From positions 1-64,000 of the forward strand of contig DYKB01000031.1 in NCBI GenBank assembly GCA_020722815.1: DNA of 64,000 bases. Reading direction: 5' to 3'. Shown here one piece after another: positions 35,980-45,622 of this stretch (position 1 is its first letter; each line of letters begins with the position of its first letter). This stretch comes from Caldithrix sp. (GTDB lineage Bacteria > Zhuqueibacterota > Zhuqueibacteria > Thermofontimicrobiales > Sulfurfontimicrobiaceae). The position numbers and the translations under genes were made by a program. The notes under the pieces were generated by a model. That model saw nothing but the letters and a program-made list of their open reading frames with translations, did not search any database and had not been told where the DNA came from.

Positions 35980-38058
35980 TTACTCATAATGTATCGACTC
36001 GCTTGTTTTTAACCGAAAACCAATCAACGCCGGATAAAAAGCCGCTACCGTGCTCACCAGAATAGATCCTAAAAAAATCAGGCCAAATAATTTGCCTGAT
36101 AAAAGTAAATTGACTTTAAAAACACTCAGCATGTTCAACGCCTGAATACTTACCCATCCCAATGGAATACCCAGGAAAATGGCCAGCAATCCCCCAATTT
36201 TTCCGATAAACAGCCCTTCAATTAAAACCATTTTCAGGATTTGCGGACCAGTCATGCCCAGAACCTGGAGCAATGCAATTTCGCGATTTCGGGCCTGAAG
36301 TTGAATTAACATCGTATTGGTGACGCCCAACGCCGCCAGAAAAGTCGCCAGCATCAAAATGACATCGAAAATTACAAAATCTTTATTGATTTCGCGAACC
36401 TGATACCGAATTTTCCATTCTCCCGGATGCACGCGACGTTTCAGAATTTTGTTTATCCGCACCAGTTCTGAATAATGAAACTGATTATTCCGCCGCGGAT
36501 TTGCTTTATTCCAGAGGATCAAACGCGTTCCGGGACGCGCCAGATCCGGTGGAAGAAGAAAATCATTCGCCTGATCAACCACCGCATAGGTTTTACGTTC
36601 GCGATAAGTGCCGTCACCCGGATAATAACCCAGATCATCAGTGATACCAATCAATCTAAACTTTTTCTCACCATCTTTTGAAGCAACCCAAATCCAATCG
36701 CCTGTTTTGACACCCAATTGCGCCGCCATGGTTTCGGACATAATAATACTTTCCGAATCAAAATTGTTTATGATCGATGCCAGTTTCGGCGAGCGTTCCA
36801 GATATTTAATCAATTCTGATTTTGCCATTGGTAATATTCGATTTGGGGCTGGACTGCCAATGGCCATCGGGATTACGGTATAATTCTCCCCGATTTGCGC
36901 GATCATCTCTGGGGTGACCGCTGATTTTTTGCCATTTTCAAGGACAAAGGCCATGCCTTCTGAAGCCTTTTGACCCCATTGAAGCGTTTCCGCTTTCAAA
37001 CTTTTCGTGACCAGATGTAACGTGAGCAAAAATGCAAAAACCAGCATGACGTTACTGATGGGCCAGGAAATGGTTTGTGTAAAATGGGTAAAACGACTGC
37101 TGGCCAAACTTACTTCGAGCGGAAAAAGTTTTTGAAACAGTTTTGCCAGATATTTAGTTAAAAATGCATTCACTTTGGGGATAAAAAAGATAACAACCAA
37201 AAACATGGTGACGATAAATCCGACTTCGCCAACATAAAAATAGATCGAAGGGATAAATTGGATGAGAAATGGCCGCATTAAAATATAGGTCAAAATCAAA
37301 AGGGGAACAATTAGCGAGAAGAGATTCAGCGACTTTTGGAGTTTCATTTCATTTTGATCCGACAGGAACCGCGGCTGCAAGGCGTTTCGAACATTTAAAG
37401 TCCGCAATTTCCAGACCGGATGAATCGCACCGGCAATCGCGGTAATAATCCCCACGAACCAGACCGCCAAAAACTCCCAATAGGGGATATAGGCGCTAAA
37501 CAAACGCCCTTTGCCTGTCGTGGTAACGTTTAAGATTTTTAATATTTTAAATAAAGGCAAAGAGCTGATGATGCCACAAAGACTTCCCACACTTCCCATT
37601 AAAAAAGCTTCCCAGAGGACAATGAACGAAATCTGTGAAAAAGTCGCACCCAGTGCAGTGAGCAGCGCCAATTCCTTTTTTCGCTGTTGAATCGAAAAGC
37701 CGATAGTATAATAAACGATAATCGCGCCAATGGAAAATGCCAATAATGACGCCAACCGCACGGTGCTGCGCATGATCTGATAATCTTCGGCATAAACATT
37801 TTCTGCTGGTTTCGCATTTTTACGCGGATGATTTCCAGTCGCGTCCAATGGGATGATTTGAACGACAGTTTTTGGGGCGACAATTTCATTTTCCTGAATA
37901 TAATCCAGTGTCCAGCTTTCCGAAATATTTGTATTGAAATCCAGAATTAAAATCGTCGCGACGGTGGTCACGCCCACGGCAATGCCGGCAACAGTTAATA
38001 ACGTCCGAAACCAGTTAGATACCAAGTTCTTCCAGGCGGCGGAAAATATGAAATACAT
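35980..38058 (-). CDS. FtsX/MacB-type ABC transporter permease
   Basis: A 692-residue permease with two FtsX modules. An N-terminal membrane segment (NWFRTLLTVAGIAVGVTTVATILIL) is followed by only a short extracytoplasmic stretch before the first three-helix FtsX domain (LASLLAFSIGAIIVYYT, FGSLCGII-like region). A second MacB-like periplasmic domain (AAQLGVKTGDWIWVASKDGEKKF) precedes the last FtsX domain, with NTMLIQLQARNREIALLQVLG. The short first periplasmic domain makes it smaller than the usual 800-850 residues. It overlaps the ATPase gene by 44 bases and should form an exporter for lipoproteins or other envelope molecules. Confidence 0.88.
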   Translation of the reverse strand: MYFIFSAAWKNLVSNWFRTLLTVAGIAVGVTTVATILILDFNTNISESWTLDYIQENEIVAPKTVVQIIPLDATGNHPRKNAKPAENVYAEDYQIMRSTVRLASLLAFSIGAIIVYYTIGFSIQQRKKELALLTALGATFSQISFIVLWEAFLMGSVGSLCGIISSLPLFKILKILNVTTTGKGRLFSAYIPYWEFLAVWFVGIITAIAGAIHPVWKLRTLNVRNALQPRFLSDQNEMKLQKSLNLFSLIVPLLILTYILMRPFLIQFIPSIYFYVGEVGFIVTMFLVVIFFIPKVNAFLTKYLAKLFQKLFPLEVSLASSRFTHFTQTISWPISNVMLVFAFLLTLHLVTKSLKAETLQWGQKASEGMAFVLENGKKSAVTPEMIAQIGENYTVIPMAIGSPAPNRILPMAKSELIKYLERSPKLASIINNFDSESIIMSETMAAQLGVKTGDWIWVASKDGEKKFRLIGITDDLGYYPGDGTYRERKTYAVVDQANDFLLPPDLARPGTRLILWNKANPRRNNQFHYSELVRINKILKRRVHPGEWKIRYQVREINKDFVIFDVILMLATFLAALGVTNTMLIQLQARNREIALLQVLGMTGPQILKMVLIEGLFIGKIGGLLAIFLGIPLGWVSIQALNMLSVFKVNLLLSGKLFGLIFLGSILVSTVAAFYPALIGFRLKTSESIHYE

Positions 38059-38761
38059 CCGTTTCCCCTTTGTTTAAAGAAAATTTTGGTTCAATCTTTC
38101 CATTTTTAAGAAAAACAATACGATCGGCCCAGGAAGCATCTTCCGGACTATGTGTGACCAAAATAATACTGGCATGGCTGATTCGGGTACTCTCCTGTAG
38201 TTTGCGCATAATCAATTTACCGGTTTCCAGATTCACATTGCCGGTGGGTTCGTCGGCCAGAATGACGCCTGGCTGTCGAATCAGCGTCCGGGCGATGGAA
38301 ACCAGTTGCATTTCACCGCCGGAAAGCTGCGAGGGGAGATGACGCCTTCGCGAGGCCATTCCGGTAAATTCCAGCACTTCTTCCAGCCGGGTTTTCATGG
38401 CTGGATTTTTATCGCCAGCAATTAAAAAGGGCAATAAAATATTTTCTTCAACGGTCAGGGATGGCACCAGATTGAAAAATTGATAAATAATTCCCAGATT
38501 GTCGCGTCGGAAAAGAATGCGCTGTCGTCGACTCATTTGATGCAAGGCATGTTGTTTTACATAAATTTCTCCGGAATCGATTGTTTCGAGTGCGGCGATC
38601 AAATTGAGCAAGGTACTTTTGCCTGAACCACTCCGGCCCATGACGGCCACCAATTCACTGGCGTGAACATCCAGACTTAATCCCTCCAGCACCGGCAAGC
38701 GTTGATCGCCCACCGGATAGGATTTAAACACATTTTTAACGCTGATAGTTGTTTCGCCCAT
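38015..38761 (-). CDS. ABC transporter ATP-binding protein (LolD/MacB type)
   Basis: A 248-residue ATPase. Visible motifs are Walker A GRSGSGKSTLLNLI, the Q-loop region NLGIIYQFFNLVPSLT, the ABC signature SQLSGGEMQLVSIA, Walker B GVILADEPTGNV (followed by N where LolD usually has D) and the H-loop ILVTHSPEDASWA. ATG 38761 follows GAGGAG; a longer frame from 38797 runs into a terminator. The gene is coupled to the FtsX permease. Confidence 0.93.
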   Translation of the reverse strand: MGETTISVKNVFKSYPVGDQRLPVLEGLSLDVHASELVAVMGRSGSGKSTLLNLIAALETIDSGEIYVKQHALHQMSRRQRILFRRDNLGIIYQFFNLVPSLTVEENILLPFLIAGDKNPAMKTRLEEVLEFTGMASRRRHLPSQLSGGEMQLVSIARTLIRQPGVILADEPTGNVNLETGKLIMRKLQESTRISHASIILVTHSPEDASWADRIVFLKNGKIEPKFSLNKGETDVFHIFRRLEELGI

Positions 38762-38782
38762 AACTCCTCTGTTTTTTGACAA

Positions 38783-38826
38783 TAAAAAACACCGCAAGCA
38801 GCAGTTGATTTTTAACTGCTTCGGTG
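38783..38826 (-). terminator. Rho-independent terminator after the HD phosphohydrolase gene
   Basis: Read on the minus strand, CACCGAAGCAGTT and AACTGCTGCTTGCGGTG pair with small bulges around a short A-rich loop and are followed by TTTTTTATT. It lies between the HD-domain gene and the ABC operon. Confidence 0.75.
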
Positions 38827-38948
38827 TCGATGATATTCTTTAAGATAGTGAAATGACGAGTGGAAAGCAACAAATGTGAGAATAAATTCATTTTAATGAA
38901 CTGAATTTATTTTTTAACAGACAAATGCAAATGAAGACAAATTAGTGG

Positions 38949-39497
38949 TTAATTTCCACAAAAAACTGATTGGACCAGTTGATCAAAAGTTTTGACCAGT
39001 GAGATAAAGGGTTCATCCTGAATACGCAGGAAAAACAACTCCCGAAGAGATTCGTGATACCATTTTTGCTGCGGCTTGGGGCGTTCAAATCGATTCCAGA
39101 AATCTTTGCCGACTTTTTGATACTCATTAGCCGTTGTTTGAATATTATCCAGCTTATCAGCCAGCATGATTTTTACAACGTCCATCGGCGCCGTTTTTAA
39201 AAAATTAATCGTATGTTGTTTACGATTTTCCCAGCTATCGGATTTATTGGGTTCGGATGCGCCAGCCACTAAATCGGCAACGCGCTTCCCAAATAATTTT
39301 TCGATATCGATTAGCTCCACCGGGGTATCTTCGACGGTATCATGCAAAATACCGGCAATAATAATTTCTTCCTCACAATCAGATTCAATGAGTATCTTAC
39401 CGACCTGTAAGGGATGAATGATATAGGGAACACGCGATCCTTTTCGAAATTGACCGGTATGTGCTTTGGCCGCAAATTCAATAGCTTTAAAAAGCAT
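38949..39497 (-). CDS. HD-domain (p)ppGpp hydrolase-like phosphohydrolase
   Basis: A 182-residue protein resembling the hydrolase domain of RelA/SpoT and the small alarmone hydrolases. It has KAHTGQFRKGSRVPYIIHP (metal His), IIIAGILHDTVEDTPVEL (the HD pair and ED of the family), VADLVAGASEPNK and ADKLDNIQTT. No synthetase or regulatory domain is present, so a hydrolase acting on (p)ppGpp or a related nucleotide is likely. It is monocistronic, with a terminator downstream. Confidence 0.88.
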   Translation of the reverse strand: MLFKAIEFAAKAHTGQFRKGSRVPYIIHPLQVGKILIESDCEEEIIIAGILHDTVEDTPVELIDIEKLFGKRVADLVAGASEPNKSDSWENRKQHTINFLKTAPMDVVKIMLADKLDNIQTTANEYQKVGKDFWNRFERPKPQQKWYHESLRELFFLRIQDEPFISLVKTFDQLVQSVFCGN

Positions 39498-39716
39498 AGG
39501 AACCCCCTCATTAATTATTGAAATAAATTAAGTTATACTACAAACGAATGAAATGGTGGGAGGTTCCATTTATCGTCGGGTGATTGGGAAATTTGAAATC
39601 ATTTTACTTGCCTTTTAATAGAAAGATTGATTTTATTCATATTCTATAAAATTATGCAACTGGAAAAAGATTTCCGAGTAAATATTGGCTGTAATTTAAA
39701 TCTTAAACGAGGTTTA

Positions 39717-40541
39717 ATGATGGCTGAACAAACATCCAATTTACAAAAGTCCCCTCAAAATATTTGACAAAAAATATTGCTTGTTTGTGTTATAATATGG
39801 TTTCATGTAACTCTTTTTTATCCATTTGAAAAGACTAATATCACTATTTCAAGTTTGGTGCTATTGATAATTGTTCTGACACGGCTCCGAATTATGTATC
39901 ATCTAGGCTTTCTGCTCCTGTTCACAAGTCTCAATAAATATTTATTGATAGGCGGATTGAAAAATTTGCCTGCCGTAAGCTTGCTGATTCCATTTCTCCT
40001 TTCGACGCTGCTTATTTTGCCTGATCAGGAAGCTCGAAAAACACTCAATTGGCTAAAATTTGGTAAAATTGATAAGATTTCAAAATGGCTAATTGGAATA
40101 ACGAGTCTTTTTTCGGTAGTCGTGCTGCTTCTCTGGGCTTTCTGGAGTGATAATTTGGGAATGGGCGCTCAAATGGTTCAGGGATTTATCCATTATCCAG
40201 GCTGGCTGATTATAGGATTGGGAATTCCACTATTTGCATTAACCAACGCCCTGGCTGAAGAATTTTATTTCAGAGGGGTGTTTCAAACCGCACTGAATTC
40301 AGTTCGTCTACCGAAAATGTGGGTGATATTTTTACAAGCGATTATTTTTGCAGCCGCCCCTTTTACTTCCGGTTTCCCGAATGGCGCGATTGGCTATCTC
40401 ATGGTTCTGATTTATGGCACCATGCTGGGCTACTGAAAAGAACGAACCAATGGAATTTTCGCACCGTATATCGCCCATGTCATTGCCGATTTGACAATTG
40501 GATACTTTTTATATTTTTATGCCCTGAAAAATTTGCTCTAA
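39717..40541 (+). pseudogene. CPBP-family intramembrane protease with two in-frame TGA codons
   Basis: One continuous frame of 274 codons encodes a CPBP (Abi) membrane protein if TGA at 39765-39767 and at 40434-40436 are read through. It starts at ATG 39717 after ACGAGG with MMAEQTSNLQKSPQNI, then a membrane segment. The protease motifs are NALAEEFYFRGVF (EExxxR) and, after the second TGA, FAPYIAHVIADL (AHxxxD). The first TGA lies before QKILLVCVIIW and the second between GTMLGY and KERTNG, places where Trp would fit. The second conserved histidine region (QAIIFAAAPF) also looks altered. A TTG start at 39777 would avoid the first stop only. Loss of the AHxxxD motif means it is probably non-functional. 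Confidence 0.8.
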
Positions 40542-40635
40542 TTCCTGAAATCCATATCACGCATTACGAATCACGCATCACAATTCACCTGAAACAACTG
40601 CCTTTCTGACAATTCCAGTTTATAGTTCTTAATTT

Positions 40636-42150
40636 TTATAAAATCTTAACCAGATTTACCCTGGATTTTTCTTCAACAATTTTATGCAATGAATTGCCAT
40701 GCGCATCCATCGTTACCACGGCAGGAAATCCTTCAACTTTTAATTCCCAGACCGCTTCCGGACTGCCAAATTGCTTCAAATGCACGCTGGGAACGGCTTT
40801 GACGCATTGTGCATAGATTTGTGCGGCGCCACCAATGGCATGCAAATAAACAGAACCATATTCCTGACAAGCCAGGCGCGTTTTTTCACCCATGCCACCT
40901 TTACCAATGACTGCCTTAATACCAAACTTTTTAATAATTTCATGTTGATACGGTTCCTCCCGAATCGAAGTGGTCGGGCCGGCGGCCATGACTTTAAACT
41001 CGCCACCATCTTCCAAAATTACCGGCCCACAATGGTAAATAATACCATTCTTGATAATGTCCAGTTCTCCCCCGTCATAGAGAAACTTATGAACCGCATC
41101 CCGTCCGGTAAACATGGTTCCGTTAATTAAAACCACATCCCCGACTTTCAATTGGCGAATATCCTCCGTCGTAAGTGGCGTATTTAGCGTTTTTATCGAT
41201 TTTGCATCAACTTTAAATCCGGAGGTGATATTCAGCGGAATTTCAAACTCACCCGGCGTTTGATAAAGCCACTCGATTACTTCGCCATCAGTGGTCAATT
41301 TTACGCCACGACGACGAAAAGCCCAACACATATAAGCAATCGTCACAAAAAATGAAGCGGGCAGACGATTCCGGGCGCCAATTTTACAGCTTCCAATGGT
41401 CATTTTGCCACCAAAACCCATTGGGCCGATTTCTAATTGGTTCGATTCCGACATAATTTGCTCTTCCAACATTGCTAATTCGGGTACTGGATTTACATCA
41501 TCAATTTCCCGCAAAAGCTGTTCTTTAGCAAATTCGTATCCCATGGCGCGATCACCACCGATACAGACACCTAAAAATCCAGGTCCACAGCCCTTCCCCT
41601 GTGCCTGAAAGATGGCATCCAGAATGCAGGCGCGTACACCCGCCAAATCACGACCGAATTTTTTCCCGTGAAATTCGCCCGGCAATTTATATTGGGTACT
41701 CATATTCTCGCACCCGCCGCCCTTTAAGATGAGCCGCATATCAATGTAGTCATTCTCCCACTGTTCAAAGTGGAAATTGGGATGCCCATGGCCCAAATTG
41801 TTACCAGTATTCTTACCAGTTAAGCTATCAACCGAATTTTGCCTTAAATAACCTTTTTCAGTTGCCGTGACCACACACTTTTTAATGACGTCTTTTAATT
41901 CAATCTGATTGACACCCACCGGCACCTGAATAAAAAACGACACGGTTCCGGTATCCTGACAAATCGGTTGCGAAAATTTTTTGGCCAGACCGATATTTTG
42001 AAGGACTAAATCGAGGGCAAATTCAGCCAGTTCGCCCTTCCTTTCCAGATCATGCCGAATCTCCAGCGTGCTTTCGATATCTGCCGGCAAAAAAGCAGAA
42101 GTTCGTCGAATGAGTTCAAGAATATTTTTTTCAAATTTTGTGTTAATCAT
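40636..42150 (-). CDS. fumA: Class I (iron-sulfur) fumarate hydratase
   Basis: A 504-residue enzyme that interconverts fumarate and malate in the citric acid cycle. Alpha- and beta-type regions are fused as in FumA. The N-terminal region has ICQDTGTVSFF, GHGHPNFHF, GGGCENMSTQ and GVCIGGDRAMGYEFAK, with cysteines for the [4Fe-4S] cluster. The C-terminal swivelling part includes LINGTMFTGRDAVHKF, HCGPVI, AAGPTTSIREEPY and VIGKGGMG. ATG 42150 follows GAGGAGGTT; the frame extends to 42186 but lacks a site. Its gene stands alone. Confidence 0.94.
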   Translation of the reverse strand: MINTKFEKNILELIRRTSAFLPADIESTLEIRHDLERKGELAEFALDLVLQNIGLAKKFSQPICQDTGTVSFFIQVPVGVNQIELKDVIKKCVVTATEKGYLRQNSVDSLTGKNTGNNLGHGHPNFHFEQWENDYIDMRLILKGGGCENMSTQYKLPGEFHGKKFGRDLAGVRACILDAIFQAQGKGCGPGFLGVCIGGDRAMGYEFAKEQLLREIDDVNPVPELAMLEEQIMSESNQLEIGPMGFGGKMTIGSCKIGARNRLPASFFVTIAYMCWAFRRRGVKLTTDGEVIEWLYQTPGEFEIPLNITSGFKVDAKSIKTLNTPLTTEDIRQLKVGDVVLINGTMFTGRDAVHKFLYDGGELDIIKNGIIYHCGPVILEDGGEFKVMAAGPTTSIREEPYQHEIIKKFGIKAVIGKGGMGEKTRLACQEYGSVYLHAIGGAAQIYAQCVKAVPSVHLKQFGSPEAVWELKVEGFPAVVTMDAHGNSLHKIVEEKSRVNLVKIL

Positions 42151-42493
42151 GAATAACCTCCTCATCAATTTCAATAAAAAATGCACCTTTATGACTAAAC
42201 GATCATCAAAAAATAGTGGATTGGCAGATGTGTTTATTTTGAAACAAATCTGAATACAATCGACTGAATAAATTTATGAGAAATGTAAGGAAATGTCAAG
42301 AAAAATATTACAAACGCTTCATAATAAATTTCTGCTGAATCAATTTTTTAAATTCAACAGTTAAATTAACGAACCGATGCTTAGCTTATTAATTTCTCAA
42401 TGGTTAAGAGCATTTAAGGGTGTTTATTGTTAAAAAATCTTGACGAATGGAATAAAATTATTTTCATTTTGTCTAATTAGCAAAAGAAAGGGA

Positions 42494-43051
42494 ATGCGGC
42501 GCTTGACTGACGAAGAAATAATTCATTCAATCAAAGCAGGAAAAACGGCTGCCTTTAAAGAATTGGTAAAACGCTATGAATCACGCGTGGCAGCTACTGT
42601 CATTGGAATGCTGGGCCATTGTCCCGAAGCTGAAGACGTTGGCCAGGAAACTTTCATCCGTTTTTATAATGGACTGAACAGTTTTCAGGGAAATTCGAGT
42701 GTGGCAACTTATTTAACTCGAATTGCGATCAATTTGTCACTGAATGAATTAAAGCGGCGAAAAAGAAGAGCATTATTCCTATACCCAAAGCCAGTGGAAG
42801 AGATGGGCCTGGCCAGTGATGATACGCTTTCCGCCCTGTTTGATGAAGAACGCGAAATCGTCCAAAAAGCACTTGATCAGTTGGACCCAAAATTTCGCAT
42901 GGTTGTTGTCCTTCGTCTCATTGAAGGTTTTTCAACCGCCGAAACCGCTTCGATTTTAAAACTACCACCGGGGACGGTGCTTTCCCGGTTAGCACGCGCA
43001 CAGGCAAAATTGAAAGAAATTTTAGTTACCAAATTGGGAGAAATAGAATGA
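42494..43051 (+). CDS. ECF-type RNA polymerase sigma factor
   Basis: A 185-residue sigma70-family group 4 factor. Region 2 has ELVKRYESRVAATV, AEDVGQETFIRFYNGL and TYLTRIAINLSLNELKRR; region 4 has LDQLDPKFRMVVVLRLIEGFSTAETASIL and KLPPGTVLSRLARA. It is the first gene of a three-gene run with a membrane anti-sigma-like protein and a Spy-like periplasmic protein. ATG 42494 follows AAGAAAGGG closely. The stop overlaps the next ATG (ATGA). Confidence 0.94.
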   Translation: MRRLTDEEIIHSIKAGKTAAFKELVKRYESRVAATVIGMLGHCPEAEDVGQETFIRFYNGLNSFQGNSSVATYLTRIAINLSLNELKRRKRRALFLYPKPVEEMGLASDDTLSALFDEEREIVQKALDQLDPKFRMVVVLRLIEGFSTAETASILKLPPGTVLSRLARAQAKLKEILVTKLGEIE

Positions 43052-43473
43052 ATCGAGACATTATCAAAGTACTCTATCGGTCGTTTGATGGCGAGTTGAC
43101 TCCCGATGAAAAAATAAAACTTAAGCTTGCCCTGCAAAATTCAAGCACGCTTCGTGCCGAAAAAAACCGAATTGAACAGTTAAGAAAAAGGCTGGGTTCC
43201 CAGACGAATTACGCATTTAAGCCTTTTTTTGCCGAACGCGTCATGCAAAAAATAATGGTTTTAACAGAAAGCAAACCAGTTCAGGAACTATTCTTTGAAT
43301 CGCTCTATTCACTCTTTCGACCGGCTTTAATCGCCGTAACAATTTTATTATTTGCTTTGATATCCTATAATTTAAGTAAAAGTGACCAGATAACGCTGAA
43401 TAAAGCGATTGCGCAACCAGAAGTTTCTCTGGAACAACTTTTAAATCCTGTTGAACTCCTGATTGAGGATTAA
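43048..43473 (+). CDS. Membrane anti-sigma factor-like protein
   Basis: A 141-residue protein with a cytoplasmic N-terminal helical domain (VLYRSFDGELTPDEKIKLK, a short RsgI/RskA-like anti-sigma pattern lacking zinc-ligand His/Cys), one membrane segment (PALIAVTILLFALISYNL, about 92-109) and a short external tail. Its start overlaps the sigma gene stop, the usual arrangement for an ECF/anti-sigma pair. It should hold the sigma factor at the membrane until released. Confidence 0.82.
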   Translation: MNRDIIKVLYRSFDGELTPDEKIKLKLALQNSSTLRAEKNRIEQLRKRLGSQTNYAFKPFFAERVMQKIMVLTESKPVQELFFESLYSLFRPALIAVTILLFALISYNLSKSDQITLNKAIAQPEVSLEQLLNPVELLIED

Positions 43474-43476
43474 TTT

Positions 43477-43941
43477 ATGAATATTCGATTTAAAACATCT
43501 CTGATTGTATTGGTAACAATAATATTGGGTATCATCGCGGGTATACTAATCGAAAGAAGTATCCTCCACGAACGTTTCCGACGAAAATTTATGCAAAGCC
43601 GGGTTTCAGATGTCTTTAGAAGCCGTATGGAACAACTGATTAGCCCGGATAGCACACAGCAGGATACCGTTAGAAAAATTTTAGATAAGCATTCAAAAAG
43701 AATGGGTGAGACCGATTCGTTAATCCATACCCGGATTCAATCAAATTTGGATTCTTTAAAAAATGAATTAAAATACGTACTCCGTGAAGATCAGTTTAAA
43801 CGTGTGGAAGAAAAAGTCGATCACCTCAAAAAATATCGCCGAAAACCACCACCAATGTCGGAAAAAGATTCTGAGAAAAATATTGGCGAAACACCCTGTC
43901 CACCACCCAACAGTCCCGATAACTCCAATCAAGAAAAATAA
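43477..43941 (+). CDS. Spy/CpxP-like periplasmic protein with membrane anchor
   Basis: A 154-residue protein with an N-terminal membrane segment (SLIVLVTIILGIIAGILI), then helices with heavy charge (QQDTVRKILDKHSKRMGE, LKYVLREDQFKRVEEKVDHL) typical of Spy/CpxP or heavy-metal-sensor-like (DUF3106-type) proteins, and a disordered Pro/Asn/Ser tail with one Cys. It starts 3 bp after the anti-sigma gene. It may sense envelope stress for the sigma/anti-sigma pair; that is inference from position. Confidence 0.75.
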   Translation: MNIRFKTSLIVLVTIILGIIAGILIERSILHERFRRKFMQSRVSDVFRSRMEQLISPDSTQQDTVRKILDKHSKRMGETDSLIHTRIQSNLDSLKNELKYVLREDQFKRVEEKVDHLKKYRRKPPPMSEKDSEKNIGETPCPPPNSPDNSNQEK

Positions 43942-44110
43942 CTGCCTCTTCTTATTGATGACACAAAGTCTACGCCTGAAAATAATCCCTGGAATTATTA
44001 AGTCGGTTACTACACGAAAATGAAATCTTTGCGTAGGAATTTAATATTCAGATTAACTTATGACATCCACCTAACATTCCACAAAATTTTCAGCCATATT
44101 GATTATAAAA

Positions 44111-45622
44111 TCATTTCCGTCCTACCAATTGATAGCTCACGAAAGCCACCTGCCGACTATCGGGTGACCAGGAAGGGACATTAATCGTTCCCTGACCACC
44201 GAATAGATGGGCAATTATTTCAGGTTCCCTGCTATTTACAGACGTTAAACGCAAAAAAACGTCCTTGTTTGGAGGATGCCCGCTCACTGACTTGTTGTAT
44301 GAGACGAAAACCAGCCATTTCCCGTCAGGTGAAGGATGGGCAAACCAGTCATTATAATCTTCACCAAAAGTAACCTGCTCCTGCTGAGAACCATCCGGTC
44401 GCATGCGCCAGATTTTCATGAGACTGGTTCGAACTGTATTGAAATAAATGTATTGACCATCGGGTGAATATTCAGGTCCATCATCCAGGCCTGGCGCTGT
44501 TGTCAGTCGTTTTTCCTTACCGCCGTCAACTGAAATAGTATAAACATCATATTCATCATTTCGTTGGGCACAGTAGGTCAATGTCTTTCCATCCGGCGAC
44601 CAACCATGCCAATAAGAAGGCCCCAATGGTGTAATCTGCTTTGGAATACCGCCGGTTGCTGGCAAAGTGTAAATTATTGATTTATCTTCAGGTGAGTGAC
44701 TAATGGCCAGCATTTTGCCATCCGGAGAAAATCCATGATCATTATTACATTTATTGGCAAAATCAGTATTTAAAATCTGCGGTGCGCCACCACCAACCGG
44801 TATGGTGAAGAGTTTTCCATTACTGTTGATAATAAAATATGTGCCATCACGGGACCAGTTGGGCGCTTCAAAATGTTCGTTGGCCTGATAAATTATATTT
44901 CGTTCGCGTGTTTGAATATCAATAACCTCCAGTGTACTTTGAATCAGGCGTTTCTCTTCTGGAATTATACCGAATGTGTCCATTTTAACTTCTGAAAAAA
45001 TAGCCGTCTCTTTCGTCGTTGAATCGTGTGAACAAACCACAAGACCCGCATAAACCGAATCCATCAGGTTAATTGAGATTGAACCCACCGGTTGCAACTT
45101 TTGATGGGGACGCGCAACCGCCAATGAGAACAAATTTCCATGACGTTCCAGGCGAATAGCGGCGGGTGCCTTAATTGGAGATTTTATTTCCTGTGTCTCC
45201 CCACCCTTTTCGCGGCGAAATTGAAGAGAAATCAGGCTATCGCCATGAACAACCGCATCGATGTAGGGGGAATCAGGCGTTAAATCCTGCCGAACCATCC
45301 AGCCGGCTTTTCGGTGGGGATGCATGCCGGAACCTTCCCAGGCAATTTCGGTGCTTAAACACAAATCTCCCGCGACTTTTCGCCAGACGAAATAAAAGGC
45401 ATCCGTTGTTCCCCAAATATTTTCACCACTCCCGGTTATTTTGTAGATCTTTTCGATTTCATTAAATTTTACCAATCCTGGTATTTTAATGGCCCCCACA
45501 TTGGTTGTTCCGGTAAATTCACCCACCTGATCGTTTTGAGCACAAAACATTACTCCCAAAAGCAGCAGTAACATCAATTGAAAAATTATTTTGTCGTCAT
45601 TGATAAAATAGTTTCGATTCAT
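44111..45622 (-). CDS. TolB-like WD40/PD40 beta-propeller protein with N-terminal lectin-like domain
   Basis: A 503-residue exported protein. After a signal (IIFQLMLLLLLGVMFCAQ) comes a beta-sandwich similar to DUF1349/concanavalin-like domains (DAFYFVWRKVAGDLCLS, AGWMVRQDLTPDSPYIDAVV). The C-terminal half has at least five PD40 repeats: NWSRDGTYFIINSNG, GFSPDGKMLAISHS, GWSPDGKTLTYCAQ, EYSPDGQYIYFNT, HPSPDGKWLVFVS, SWSPDSRQVAFVS. Such proteins are common in Planctomycetota and Bacteroidota near sugar metabolism. It is about 750 bp from a sugar-isomerase-like gene on the same strand. Confidence 0.87.
   Translation of the reverse strand: MNRNYFINDDKIIFQLMLLLLLGVMFCAQNDQVGEFTGTTNVGAIKIPGLVKFNEIEKIYKITGSGENIWGTTDAFYFVWRKVAGDLCLSTEIAWEGSGMHPHRKAGWMVRQDLTPDSPYIDAVVHGDSLISLQFRREKGGETQEIKSPIKAPAAIRLERHGNLFSLAVARPHQKLQPVGSISINLMDSVYAGLVVCSHDSTTKETAIFSEVKMDTFGIIPEEKRLIQSTLEVIDIQTRERNIIYQANEHFEAPNWSRDGTYFIINSNGKLFTIPVGGGAPQILNTDFANKCNNDHGFSPDGKMLAISHSPEDKSIIYTLPATGGIPKQITPLGPSYWHGWSPDGKTLTYCAQRNDEYDVYTISVDGGKEKRLTTAPGLDDGPEYSPDGQYIYFNTVRTSLMKIWRMRPDGSQQEQVTFGEDYNDWFAHPSPDGKWLVFVSYNKSVSGHPPNKDVFLRLTSVNSREPEIIAHLFGGQGTINVPSWSPDSRQVAFVSYQLVGRK

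Noticed and set aside
39764-39795. Sigma70 promoter TTGACA / TATAAT inside the CPBP frame
   Set aside because: The spacer is 21 bases, too long for a standard promoter, and no in-frame ATG follows closely.
39765-40436. Selenocysteine at the CPBP TGA codons
   Set aside because: CPBP proteases are not selenoproteins, no SECIS-like hairpin is evident after either TGA, and the context fits Trp rather than Cys.
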